Of a stretch of 64,000 bases of DNA, positions 23,835 through 33,914 are shown piece by piece. Every line of letters begins with the position of its first letter. Positions within the stretch are counted from its first letter, which is position 1. Made by a program: the position numbers and the translations under genes. Origin of the DNA: Conus ventricosus (Eukaryota > Mollusca > Gastropoda > Neogastropoda > Conidae); assembly GCA_018398815.1 (NCBI GenBank), contig CM031628.1, positions 6,620,378-6,684,377 of the forward strand, read 5' to 3'. The notes beneath the pieces were generated by a model that saw only the letters and a list, made by a program, of their open reading frames with translations, searched no databases and was not told the origin of the DNA.

Positions 23835-24814
23835 CAAAGGGCGCGATCAAAGCTTTAAAGAGTAACAAGGCAGCAGGGCCCTGATGGGATAATGGTGATT
23901 TTTTAAAGAACAGTTCAGAACAAATTTAAATTTTATTTTTTGTTAAATTATTTAATTTTCTTTTTGATAATAGTCTCTTTCCTGATGAATGGTGTTTGTC
24001 GATCATACAGCCATTGCATAAAAAGGGAGATTTGAGTAACACTGATAACTATAGAGGCTATCACTGTTAAATATTGCTAGTAAACTCTATAGTTTTATTT
24101 TAAATAAAAAGAATTACAAAATGGATTGGGGTAAAGATATCATTGGGGAAGAACAAGCAGGGATTCAGAGAAAATCATAGCACATCGATCACATATTTAC
24201 ACTTTATTCTTTGATTCAAAACAGTTAATAAGGCACAGAAAATTGTATGTTGTTTTTTGATTTTCGCAAGGCCTTCGATTCGGTCGTAGGGACAAACTGT
24301 GGACTATATTCTAAAGAACGGTTTCCATTTGGGAAGATTCTTTTTGCTGTTTAAAAAATATGTACAATGTCGTTAAAGCCAAAGTTCGTGGGTGGGGGAG
24401 ATATGACGGACACTTTTCTGTGTCCTAGAGGGTTAAAGCAAGGGGAGGTCTGCTCCCCTGTTCTTTTCTCACTCTTTATTAATGAGTTGACAAAGGCATT
24501 CTGAGAGTGGTGGGCATGGCGTTCAGTTATCTCTGATCTTATTGAGTTGTTCTACTTTTTTTTGCTGTGATGTCGTTTTGTTTTCTGATAGTGTTATGGG
24601 TCTTCAGAATCAGTTGAACGTGTTATTAAAAACAGCGAACCGACTGGATCTTATTGTCAACTGGATAAATCAAAAGTAGTTGTCTTTAGAAATGGTGGTT
24701 ATTGTCTTCATTGAAATTGGTATTTTGGAAACCAAGAACTATAAATTGTCAATATGTATAAATACCCTTTGGGAATTTACCTTTCTACTAGGGCGTTTCT
24801 TTTTCATTTCTCTC
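23835..24814 (+). mobile_element. LINE RT part (inverted half of the same insertion)
   Basis: On the plus strand this encodes RT motifs in broken frames: AIKALKSNKAAGPDGIMV (23,850), SLFPDEWCLSIIQPLHKKGD, DNYRG, KQGFRENHST, a DFRKAFDS-like motif A (24,260), a motif B region, and KSKVVVFRNGG (24,670) with thumb sequence up to 24,800. The part that would follow it (post-thumb to 3' end) is on the other strand next door. This is the layout expected from twin priming, with the 5' segment inverted and a small loss between the halves. Confidence 0.7.
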
Positions 24815-24848
<34 letters not shown>

Positions 24849-24885
24849 GAGGAGAGAGAGGAGAGAGACGAGAGAGAGAGAGAGG
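24815..24885. repeat. (GA)n microsatellite, split half
   Basis: Second half of the GA tract that received the inverted LINE. Confidence 0.95.
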
Positions 24886-25933
24886 TTGTTTTGATTAACC
24901 AAAAAAGTTTCAATACATGAAAATTTGGTTTAACTGAACACAGCATGAGCAAAATGTGTAGCACTCCCCTTCACTCATTATGTCGGGGCTATTTTTACGC
25001 TCACCAAACCCCGGATCTTCCCCTTTAGCAGGCTCACTGTACAGTTTATTTGGCTGTGCCTTATCTCCTTGTGCCAGCTCTTCCATCAGTGATCATGCAC
25101 TTGACTTCTTCCACTCTTCCACGTCCTGACGGTGTAGCACCAGTGGCTTCCCCCCGTGTCTGGTTTGGTTTCCCTGCCACACACAGTGTTGAAGATTACA
25201 GGGGAAAGGGAAAGTTCCAGGAGCCCGGTTTGGTTTCCCCGCACACACAGTGTTTAAGATTACAGGGGAAAAGGGAAAGTTCCAGAGCTGGTTTGGTTTC
25301 CTGCCACACACAGTGTTTAGATTAAGGGGAAAAGGGAAAGTTCCAGAACCTGGTTTGGTTTCCCTGCCCACACAGGTTGAAGATTACAGTGGAAAAAGGT
25401 AAGTTCCAGAACCTCGTTTGGTTTCCTGCCACACACAGTGTTGAAGAATAGGTGGGAAAGGTAAAGTTCCAGAGCCTGAATGGCGGAAGGCGCAGTACAC
25501 TACTAGAGGATTAATCATGTCTGGAGCACCACAGGGTTGGAGGTGGAGTCAGTCCCCTCCTTCCGGTACCGTAAACTTCCTGACCTGAACAAGGAACCGT
25601 TTACTGCCACATGGGCAGAGAGGGTTTTCAAGCCATCCACATGTGACTCCATGACAGGCTCGAACTTACGACCATCAGCTCTGCAGACCAAGGTTCTAAC
25701 CATCTGACCACAGCGCCCTCTGATGCACCCAGTGTACCTCCAGGTTAACGCTCAGCTCTTGGGATGTGATGACTGAATCACATCGTCCGTGAAGGAACAA
25801 TACAGACAAAGTGCTTGAAAACCCCGGAAAATGTAATTCTAAGAGTAAAAAAAGGGTTAATTGCAAGCTTAAGGCCCATAATATGAGTGAATTACGATAG
25901 CAGCCTGGTGTGATATGAGAATATAATCAACTG
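24886..25933 (-). mobile_element. tRNA-SINE-like composite repeat, right copy
   Basis: Reverse complement of 105-985. Pol III boxes on the minus strand are at 25,700-25,710 (A) and 25,656-25,666 (B). The internal tandem repeat has about five units of 61-65 bp here (25,160-25,480) against about two in the left copy. Flanked by GA tracts on both sides. Confidence 0.65.
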
Positions 25934-25983
25934 AGAGAGAGGAGAGAAGGAGAAGAGAGAGGAGAGAAGGAGAGAGAGAGAGA
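25934..25983. repeat. (GA)n microsatellite
   Basis: Impure GA tract that marks the outer right edge of the inverted-repeat island. Confidence 0.9.
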
Positions 25984-25989
25984 TCCAGA

Positions 25990-26230
25990 CACTTAGAGAA
26001 GGAAAAAGTCACTCTGTATACACTGGATTTGAACAGGCACCTCTGAACATCACTACAGTGATTTGGTGGCAGTGCAGTGTCCCCTCTGGTGGGTTACTAA
26101 GACATTTGATATTGAATTGTTCCCTGTGGATTGCCCGTGTTAGTGCTGCCATGGGACAAACCAGGCTGTGACTGTGGACAACAGGCCACAATGAGCTGTG
26201 TGGAAGGTAAAACCGCTGGAGGGGCGTGGA
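25990..26230 (-). mobile_element. Possible tRNA-type SINE relic
   Basis: On the minus strand TGTTCAAATCC (about 26,026-26,036) is a good B box in a tRNA-like setting directly next to a GA tract. No convincing A box is seen, so this is tentative. Confidence 0.3.
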
Positions 26231-26725
26231 AATACTGAGACAGCAAAAGGAAAAAAAATAGATAAGTAAATGAATTATTGAATAATAAACAAATAATAAA
26301 TGTATATATAATAGAATAAATTGAAATGAAAAAAGTACTAAATAAGTAACTGAATAAACAGAATATGAATAAGTAACTGAATAAATAAATTGAGAGATAG
26401 CTAAATAAATGAACATCAAAATTATTGAAACGAACTCATCAACTAAAGCAAATGAAACTGAATAGCACAGACACCCTATTGTAGTGCTTTGAGACATAAA
26501 TCATAACTGTGAGCAAACAACCACGTTGTGTTTCAATGCTGGTTATTCCACACAGTACAGGAAGCCTGTGCTAAATCATGGACACTTGATGCAGATGTTT
26601 GAGGAAGAGCACGCAGTCTGACAGGGATTGAAACAGCTGGTCGCCAACACCGATTTCATTGTCTGGCGTCACTGGTTGGATAACAAGCTGTGATATTCAG
26701 CAGTCTGTTAAAACCATGTCAACCC
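26231..26725. other. Intron sequence without recognised features
   Basis: AT-rich (AATAAATAA-like words at 26,250-26,420), then unique-looking sequence. On the gene's strand this is intron downstream of the last micro-exon found. I saw no further exon that fits phase 2. Confidence 0.4.
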
Positions 26726-26729
26726 TTAC

Positions 26730-26760
26730 CAGTTGACTGCCTGGTCAGTTTGGTGCTGAT
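26730..26760 (-). CDS. Micro-exon B3 (31 nt) of the Ig receptor tail
   Basis: The acceptor TTTTCTGTGTATGCAG and the donor GTAAGGGT are both strong. The exon is 31 nt, starts after the first base of a codon and ends in phase 2, exactly as the 31-nt B exon at 30,427. With the G left over from the A exon at 27,265 it reads D-QHQTDQAVN plus two bases. It shares length and phase with the other B exons but little sequence. It is the last exon I can place, and a phase-2 acceptor should follow at a lower coordinate. Confidence 0.6.
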
Positions 26761-27264
26761 CTGCATACACAGAAAAGTGCTGAATTGAAACTCTAAAAAA
26801 AACCTGTTCTACAGGGAGGTTGACCATCTCATGTAATCACAGCTAAATGACGGATTGTTAACATATTAAAATTTTACGTAATATGACATAATGTTGTACT
26901 TTTTATCCCTTGATCATCACAAACCTGATACTATTCTTTGAATGGCAAATTTTGTTTTAATGTATGCATTGAAAAGAAAAAACAACACTAATCGTTCGAA
27001 ATACTTTGCGAAATTTAGCGTGCCTATGAAGAAAAGGAAGTTATCGATTGATATGCGTGCAGTTTGTTTATCTGTGATATCTGCTATTCTCTGCTTATAA
27101 CGAAAAACGCCAAAATCTGTGTGTGACCCGCTCCACTCGGCAAACAAATGATCCTAACATTTACCATTGCAACATAGCGATTTAGTCACTGAAATCTGTG
27201 AGCGATAAAACGTCCTTGTCTAAGTACCTGGATCACACAGTCCAGGTCATGACACACATCTTAC

Positions 27265-27329
27265 CTGCCTGATCTGCAGGTCCTGGGATGGGATGCAGGT
27301 ACGTCTCGGATTCACGTGATGTCACTGAT
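27265..27329 (-). CDS. Micro-exon A3 (65 nt), YLHP motif
   Basis: The acceptor CTGATTTTCAG and donor GTAAGATG enclose 65 nt, phase 2 to phase 1. The in-phase frame is open: SVTSRESETYLHPIPGPADQ, then A and one base. It holds a Tyr in YLHP, a YxxP motif. It closely matches the A exon at 29,733 (same length, same TYR-Leu-His-Pro-Ile core), and the intron just past the donor is also alike (GTCCAGGTCATGA reading on the plus strand), so the two are duplicates. The other two frames contain stops. It lies about 100 bp from a long CT tract. Confidence 0.7.
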
Positions 27330-27429
27330 CTGAAAATCAGTTTGAAATGGGGTCAGTTTGGTGTTGTTGTAACTAACCCGACTGTTTGTATTAATGCAAT
27401 GCTTCATGTAAAACAAAGCAAAGAATACT

Positions 27430-27502
27430 TATCTCTCTCTCGGTCATTCTCTCCGTCTGTCTGTCTGTCTGTCTGTTCTGTCTGTCTCCTCTCTCTCTCT
27501 CT

Positions 27503-27552
<50 letters not shown>
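27430..27552. repeat. (TCTG)n and (TC)n microsatellite
   Basis: CTGT tetramers followed by pure CT. It lies about 100 nt upstream of the A3 acceptor on the gene's strand, where it reads as GA/CAGA. Confidence 0.95.
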
Positions 27553-27553
<1 letters not shown>

Positions 27554-27775
27554 GCCTTACTATCTCTCCCTCTGTCTGCACTTGTATGTGTTCCTCTGCA
27601 CAGTTCTGTCTCCATCTGTCTGGTTTTGTGTGTGTCTCTATATGTATGTTTCTCTTTACCTCTCACTGGCAAAGTGTTTCAAACTTCATACGATATTATA
27701 CACCATGCCACATCTGGAATCACCCCTCTTTGTTCATCTTCATTTAGCCGCCACCCAGAAATCGGCATGAACAAT

Positions 27776-28012
27776 GAAGAAGAAGAAGAAGAAGAAGAAG
27801 TAGAAGAAGAAGAAAAAAGAAGAAGAAGAAGAAGAAGAAGAAGAAGAAGAAGAAAAAGAAGAAGAAGAAGAAGAAGAAGAAAGAAGAAGAGAGGAGGGGG
27901 AGGAGAGGAGGAGGAGGAGGAGGAGGAAGGAGGGGGAGGAGGGGAGGGGGGAGAGAGGAGGAGAAGAAGAAGAAAGAAGAAGAAGAAGAAGAAGAAAGAA
28001 GAAGAAGACAGC
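27776..28012. repeat. (GAA)n/(GAG)n purine tract
   Basis: Nearly 240 bp with only purines on the plus strand, GAA-rich at both ends and GGA/GAG-rich in the middle. In the receptor transcript it is intronic and reads as pyrimidines. Such tracts can adopt triplex DNA. The Lys/Glu or Leu/Phe/Ser frames across it are not genes. Confidence 0.95.
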
Positions 28013-28098
28013 AACAACAACAAAGGAGAGCATACACAGAACAAGAAAGAACAGACAAATAACGATAGAAATAAGTAAGGAGAGGAGAGCATGAATGG

Positions 28099-28104
<6 letters not shown>

Positions 28105-28129
<25 letters not shown>

Positions 28130-28436
28130 CACAACACACACACACACACACACACACAACACACACACCACACACACAACACACACACCACACACACACA
28201 CTACACCAACACACACACACACACACACACACACACCACACACACACACACACACACCACACACACTGACAGAGAGCGAGAGAAGAGAAGAAAGAGAGAG
28301 GTGAGAGAGAGAGAAAGGATGAGAGAGAGAGGAGAGAGAGAGTGAGAGATGACGAGAGAGAGAGAGAGAACTACAGCCAGCCAGACAGACAGACAGGACA
28401 GACAGACAGACAGACAAGGCAGACTGGACAGACAAG
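28105..28436. repeat. (CA)n, (GA)n and (GACA)n compound microsatellite
   Basis: CA tract to 28,266, GA tract to about 28,370, then GACA tetramers to 28,436. It ends about 75 bp from micro-exon B2. Confidence 0.95.
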
Positions 28437-28509
28437 TAGATAAAGAGGGCTATGACAATGCAGCATGACTTCAGTGACGGAACAGCAGGCCTGCCAGACG
28501 TGAACTCAC

Positions 28510-28541
28510 TGCAGACGGAGACCAGTGGCATGAGCCAGTGT
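28510..28541 (-). CDS. Micro-exon B2 (32 nt), one base off the expected length
   Basis: The acceptor TTTTGTGTGTTGCAG and donor GTGAGTTC enclose 32 nt. It is clearly a duplicate of the B exon at 30,427: most of the core CTCATGCC(A/G)CTGGTC and CCGTCTGC is shared and the donors are the same. The expected length is 31 nt, and with 32 the A3 exon downstream would be read into a stop within six codons. Either one base is a sequencing error near its start (ACACTGGC against ACGCTCC), or the exon is dead, or it is a frame-shifting alternative exon. In its own frame it reads D-TGSCHWSPSA. Confidence 0.55.
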
Positions 28542-28544
28542 CTG

Positions 28545-29730
28545 CAACACACAAAATGTCAGGCTCTCACAGTCAGCAACATGACATTTGTTTATTCCAC
28601 ATGGTTAAAATCACATCTAAAGTGGCTGCTGCGAATAAAAAGACAACAACTAAAGTTTACGGATGAAAAATGGACAGGCTGATGTCAGACTGTGGATGTT
28701 CTGAGAGAGTCAGACACTGGACGCAGGGCAGTCGTGTAACAGGAACTGGTCAGTGCTGCCCAACCTTCACACCTTGAAGATACAAAGTAACTTCTACTAA
28801 AGGCAAGGTAAGAAGACACTGGATTGGTTCCTGGTCAGCAGATCCTTGATGGCTTTGAACGCATTCTCTTGTGCGTTGCCCCATCTGCTTTGGTAGATGG
28901 TTGTTTCTTCTGAAGGTTGCGCTTATTTGTGTTTTGCCTTGTTTTCTGTACCATGCGTGTGATTGAGTCTCCTCGTAAGCCTACAACCAGTCTCCGAATC
29001 TGACCCATAGACTAGACACATTACACACAAACTCAGACAGACAGACAGACAGGCAGACAAACAGACAGAGATGGGGCTGCGGGGGCGGGAGACGCTGGAG
29101 GGAAGGGGTAGTAGGGAGGAGGGAGGGGGTTCCTGTTCATACGAAACATTTCTGGCAATGTATGTGGCTCTCGTTTAGGTTTCTTCAACGTAAAAAAGGG
29201 AAAGCAATTAGATTTTAAACGTGTTTTAATGCGCTGTTTATGTGCAAGATTGTTTCAAGTTACTGAGTGTCCAGTCATGACAATTCATTTTCTGCTTACA
29301 AGGAAATGCAATCACCGGTAAAGTCAGCGAAAATACTGAACTCAAAGAAAAGGCAAATACCTGAACAAGCGTGAGTAAGATACTTATTATCTCCCTTCGT
29401 AATCTCAGGCTACCTGTTATAAACTGAAACTCAAACAGCCGTGGATATGACACACACATATTTCAACTTAATGAAAGAGCAAATTTCTTTCTTACTTTTC
29501 ATGAAGTGAGTGATCTTTTTTTTCTGTTTCGAAAGCCTTGGGAAGACTCTAGCAGTCAACTTGCAGGGAGAAATAACAAACACCTGAAGGAACACTGAGG
29601 AAGTCACAGAGCCAACAGCACTGCCAATAAATGTCACCATGGTTACACACTGATTACGTCAACAGAAAATGAAAGCATCCTAGTTGTTAGCGCTGAAATA
29701 TGATAAAGTCCAGGTCATGATGTGGATCTT
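28545..29730. other. Intron between micro-exons B2 and A2
   Basis: Unique-looking sequence with a short GACA tract (29,035-29,065) and a G-rich patch (29,070-29,130). No gene, exon or RNA is visible on either strand. Confidence 0.5.
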
Positions 29731-29732
29731 AC

Positions 29733-29797
29733 CTGCCCGTTCTACAAGCCCTGCAATTGGATGCAGATAATCACTGGGGTCAGGTGACCTCGTCGAT
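29733..29797 (-). CDS. Micro-exon A2 (65 nt), YLHP motif
   Basis: The acceptor TTATTTGCTTTCAG and donor GTAAGATC bound 65 nt, phase 2 to 1. The frame reads STRSPDPSDYLHPIAGLVER, then A and one base; the codon shared with the previous exon is CCA. The Tyr sits in DYLHP, a YxxP motif preceded by an acidic residue, as Src-family sites often are. It is the duplicate of A3. The other frames are closed by TGA and TAG. Confidence 0.7.
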
Positions 29798-29846
29798 CTG
29801 AAAGCAAATAAGCGTTCACATTGATGCAGTGATGAAAGAGCACACC

Positions 29847-29893
<47 letters not shown>

Positions 29894-29916
29894 TTTCTCT
29901 CTCTCTCCCTCTCTCT

Positions 29917-29962
<46 letters not shown>

Positions 29963-29974
29963 GCAAGGAGAGAG

Positions 29975-30025
<51 letters not shown>

Positions 30026-30052
30026 TGAGAGAGAGACAGACAGACAGACAGA

Positions 30053-30093
<41 letters not shown>

Positions 30094-30132
30094 GTGTGTG
30101 TGTGAGAGAGAGAGAGAGAGAAAAGGAGAGAG

Positions 30133-30168
<36 letters not shown>

Positions 30169-30190
30169 AGGAGAGAGAGGAGGGGGGGGA
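29847..30190. repeat. Compound (TCTG), (TC), (TG), (GA) microsatellite
   Basis: Blocks in the order CTGT, CT, GT, GA, GACA, GT, GA, ending with a G-rich patch at 30,180. It lies about 50 bp upstream (gene sense) of the A2 acceptor. Confidence 0.95.
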
Positions 30191-30426
30191 GATTGGTGGA
30201 AGAACAAGGTGGGTGGACCGGAGTGCGAGATACATGAGGATATTTCAAAGAAAAGACATGGATATAAGATTGTTAAAACATAAAGAACAATTGCATGACG
30301 TTACTTGTCTAAAGAATAATAAAAATAAAGGATTATTTTCATTTTGTGGCTTTCAGTCCCCTCTGCCGTCCCTTTCCTGTTGACGTTGTACGAGATCTAA
30401 CTTAGGGCTGAAAGACCGGAACTCAC

Positions 30427-30457
30427 GGCAGACGGCGACCAGCGGCATGAGGAGCGT
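30427..30457 (-). CDS. Micro-exon B1 (31 nt)
   Basis: The acceptor TTGGCTGTGTTGCAG and donor GTGAGTTC bound 31 nt, phase 1 to 2. After the G carried over from A1 it reads D-APHAAGRRL and two bases that join A2 as Pro. It is homologous to B2 at 28,510. Its length plus that of an A exon is 96 nt. Confidence 0.65.
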
Positions 30458-30611
30458 CTGCAACACAGCCAACGTCAGGTGGTCCCAGTCAGCAAATGCA
30501 AAACAAGACCAAACTCAGCCTTAGGCTAACACCACACATGGGTCATTCCAACAGAGTGACATTGACACCTGATGTGACAACTGCAACATAAAGGGTCTGC
30601 CCTTCCGGCCT

Positions 30612-30612
30612 A

Positions 30613-30694
<82 letters not shown>

Positions 30695-30714
30695 TGTTGA
30701 TGTGTAGTGGTGTG

Positions 30715-30750
<36 letters not shown>

Positions 30751-30848
30751 GTGTGGTGTGTGTGTGCGTGGTGTGTTGCGTGCGTGCGTGCGTGTGTGCG
30801 TGCTGCATGCGTGCGTGCGTGCTTGCATGCTGCGTGGTGCGTGTGTGC

Positions 30849-30879
<31 letters not shown>

Positions 30880-30880
30880 G
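30612..30880. repeat. (TC)n and (TG)n compound microsatellite with GTGC blocks
   Basis: CT tract to 30,664, then GT with GTGC/GCGT patches to 30,880. On the receptor transcript it reads as CA followed by GA, about 150 nt upstream of B1. Confidence 0.95.
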
Positions 30881-31156
30881 TGTGCACGCATAAACACCTC
30901 TGTGTTTCTCACACATATTTTGTTCATCAAGTAGAACGACAATTTTTTCAGGATTGTGGTTTTCAAACGAACAAGCCGCATTACATTAGCATGAGTCACA
31001 ACAACAGAAATGATGGAAAGTACTGCATGGATCATACAAAATTTATTTCTTCTTTGATAGGTATCACTATTTAGATTAACAGATCATGCATTAAAATGGC
31101 TTGTTTTCAACAACGAAATGCTTTTCTTTATTATATGCTTGGCATAACATGTGCCT

Positions 31157-31171
31157 ATCTCTCTCTCTCTT

Positions 31172-31242
<71 letters not shown>

Positions 31243-31378
31243 CTCTCCTCCACCTCTCTCTTACTTCATTTCCATCAGTGTGTCTGCCTGTCTGTATCTG
31301 CATATGTAATCTATGTGTGTCTGCATTATATATTATATATATTATATATATATATAATATATATATATATATATAATT

Positions 31379-31431
<53 letters not shown>

Positions 31432-31501
31432 TGCGTGCGCGTGCGTGCGGCGTGCGTGCGTGCGTGCGGCGTGCGTGTGTGTGTGTGTGTGAGAGAGAGA
31501 G

Positions 31502-31542
<41 letters not shown>

Positions 31543-31570
31543 TGAGAGAGAGAGAGGAGAGAGAGATCAT
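31157..31570. repeat. (TC)n, (TA)n, (TG)n, (GA)n compound microsatellite
   Basis: CT tract to 31,258, an AT-rich palindromic run at 31,326-31,378, GT with GTGC to 31,490, and GA to 31,567. A prime site for hairpins and copy-number change. Confidence 0.95.
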
Positions 31571-31734
31571 ATACTATGGGAAGAGCACTGGATCAACCGA
31601 CCTTGAGTGGTGGTAGGTAGCAGAGTGGGTTTACCATGGGATCGTAACCGTGTGTACACAGCTCTCTGTCCAACGTCATCCAGATTCACACTGGCGTACG
31701 GTCCTGTGCAGACAACGGACCATCAGCCCTTCTG

Positions 31735-32155
31735 GTTCAGTGCACATATAGAGTTCACATGTGTGCCAACACAAAGCCACTGTATTGATCNNNNNNNNNN
31801 NNNNNNNNNNNNNNNNNNNNNNNNNNNNNNNNNNNNNNNNNNNNNNNNNNNNNNNNNNNNNNNNNNNNNNNNNNNNNNNNNNNNNNNNNNAGGCTCCGGT
31901 TCAGCGCACATATAGAGTTCACATGTGTACCAACACAAAGCCACTGTCTTAATCAGGCTTGGTTCAGTGCACATATAGAGTTCACATGTGTGCCACCACA
32001 AAGCCAGTGTATGAATCAGGCTGTGGTTCAGCGCATATATAGAGTTCTCATGTGTGCCAACACAAAGCCAGTGTATGAATCAGGCTCTGGTTCAGTGCAC
32101 ATAAAGAGTTTCCATGTGTGCCAGCACAAAGCCACTGTATTAATCAGGCTCGACA
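31735..32155. repeat. 63-64-bp tandem repeat with a scaffold gap inside
   Basis: Units containing GGTTCAG(C/T)GCACATATAGAG and ACAAAGCCACTGT start at about 31,898, 31,961, 32,025 and 32,089, with a further unit before the gap. The gap (31,791-31,890) most likely hides more copies. Confidence 0.85.
31791..31890. other. Scaffold gap, 100 N
   Basis: Exactly 100 N inside the 63-bp tandem repeat; the left edge ends in GATC. Confidence 0.98.
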
Positions 32156-33910
32156 AATGTCTTTTACTTCATTCCTAAACAACGGCAATGGGTTCGGTCA
32201 TATTTGAGTTCATAACGAAGTTGTTAATGTTTACCCGATGTTCCATTTTAATTGTATAAAGTGCTTCCACAGATATTTTATTTTATGCATTTACTTGATA
32301 TTGGGTTGTTTTGGGCGACATGAGATGGACCAAGGGGTTATTTGCGATATTTTGGGTAACCCCTTTTTTTTTTACATTTGAATATACGTTCTTCTTGAAT
32401 GCATGTATAATAATGATAACAATGGCGACAAGAAAACAATAACAAAACAACAATATAAACAAAAACAATGATAATGATGATGATAATGGTGGTTTGTGGT
32501 GGTGTGGTGGGTGGTGGTGGTGGTGGTGATAGTGGCGATGTTAACTAGTAATGGACCCTTTCATGTGCTTTGCAAAATGTTAATACACGTAAAAATACTT
32601 TTATATTTACATCCCACAAAAAACCATCAGTATTGCGCAAACTCACAACATGCAAAAGACACATGATGTATATGAAAACAAACAAATATACCCTCAGAAA
32701 CATTTCTCTTAATAGCGCATGCACACATGCATACACTTACATAACCCAACATGTCATGCGTATGTAGGAGTACGGGACTCCCACAACAAGGCCCTATTCC
32801 CAGGAGAAATGGTGAATTTTATTATCAGATCCTAAAGAGGCGAGGAAGGCCAGAGTGTCGGAGATTGTCAAGGAATACTTTTTAAATGTCGTTGGAGCTT
32901 GAAGGAAAAGATCCTTTGGTCCAAAAACAAAAATTCTGCTATGAGGTATCCAAAGAAGCCAGGAAAGAGACTGTGAACTGTGGCCACTGACTGGCAGCAG
33001 AAACAGTCAGAGCGGACAGCTTGTAGTCTGTCCAATCAGAAGCTGGAAACCCGAGGAGGAATGTGAAGAAGAGAGGACGTGGTCAGGGAAATTGTGCTCT
33101 GCAAATGAGTCTGGCACCATAGTCTTCATTCCCCTAGAGTCTGTCAGATATGCTGATGGCCGGCAATAGCAAAACTCATCCGCAGAGGACTAAAGCAGTG
33201 ATGGACAGAATGATCCTTTGCGTTCCAGAGACTTTAAGATGTTATGAAAGTGCTGTTGGAGGAAAAAGAATGGTCAAGAGTTACAGCAGGCTTACAAACA
33301 GAAGAAGAAACATACACAGGGGAAGATCAGGCTGTGGTAATCGACAGAATCAAGAGGGAACGGGTCTTAAAGTTTTTGGAGGGGACGAGGAGGAGGGAAT
33401 TGGGTGAGGAATAGGCACTGGCCTAGCATAAGTCAATTCATCGTCATTCATTGCAGCTTATGAGAGTCATCAGTTCTGTAAGTCAGCAATTTCACTCCCA
33501 TGCCCAAGAAAATCAAGCAGACTATCAGCTATGTTGTCAACAGATGGAGGGTAAGGTCATATATCTGTCTTGTCTATCGCTGTCTGTCTACCTGTTCGTC
33601 TGTCTGTTTTGTCTATCTGTCTGTTTTGGGTTGCTGTCTAACTCTCCTCTCCTCTTCTCCTCTCTCTTCTCTCTTCTTCTCCTCTCTTCTCTCTTCTCTC
33701 CCCTCTCTCTCTCCCTTCTCTCTCCTTTCATTTTGTTTTTTCTTATTGTCAATCCTAACGCACAGTTTTCCTCATTTGATGTGGAGTCAAACGCAAGCCT
33801 TCAGTTGGACCTTTTAAAGTTTTTTTAAACGTGTCTGGCACATGGGTTTCTCATTGTAATCGAAGCGAATGGTTTAAAGTGGGTTATAAGGGTTCACAGA
33901 TTTCTTTTGG
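32156..33910. other. Intron without recognised genes
   Basis: Contains GAT/GGT triplet repeats (32,470-32,535) and CT-rich sequence (33,560-33,730). The frame at 33,150-33,407 matches nothing I know. No exon of the receptor was found here. Confidence 0.4.
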
Positions 33911-33914
33911 GTAG

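Noticed and set aside
1..25983. Palindrome as a missed-adapter read artefact
   Set aside because: The arms differ by several percent, by repeat copy number and by arm-specific insertions, which a fold-back read would not show. Wrong scaffold orientation is still possible and is listed as a caveat.
27626..28552. Long Lys/Glu and Leu/Ser/Phe frames
   Set aside because: They translate GAA, CA and CT repeats and shift with each interruption.
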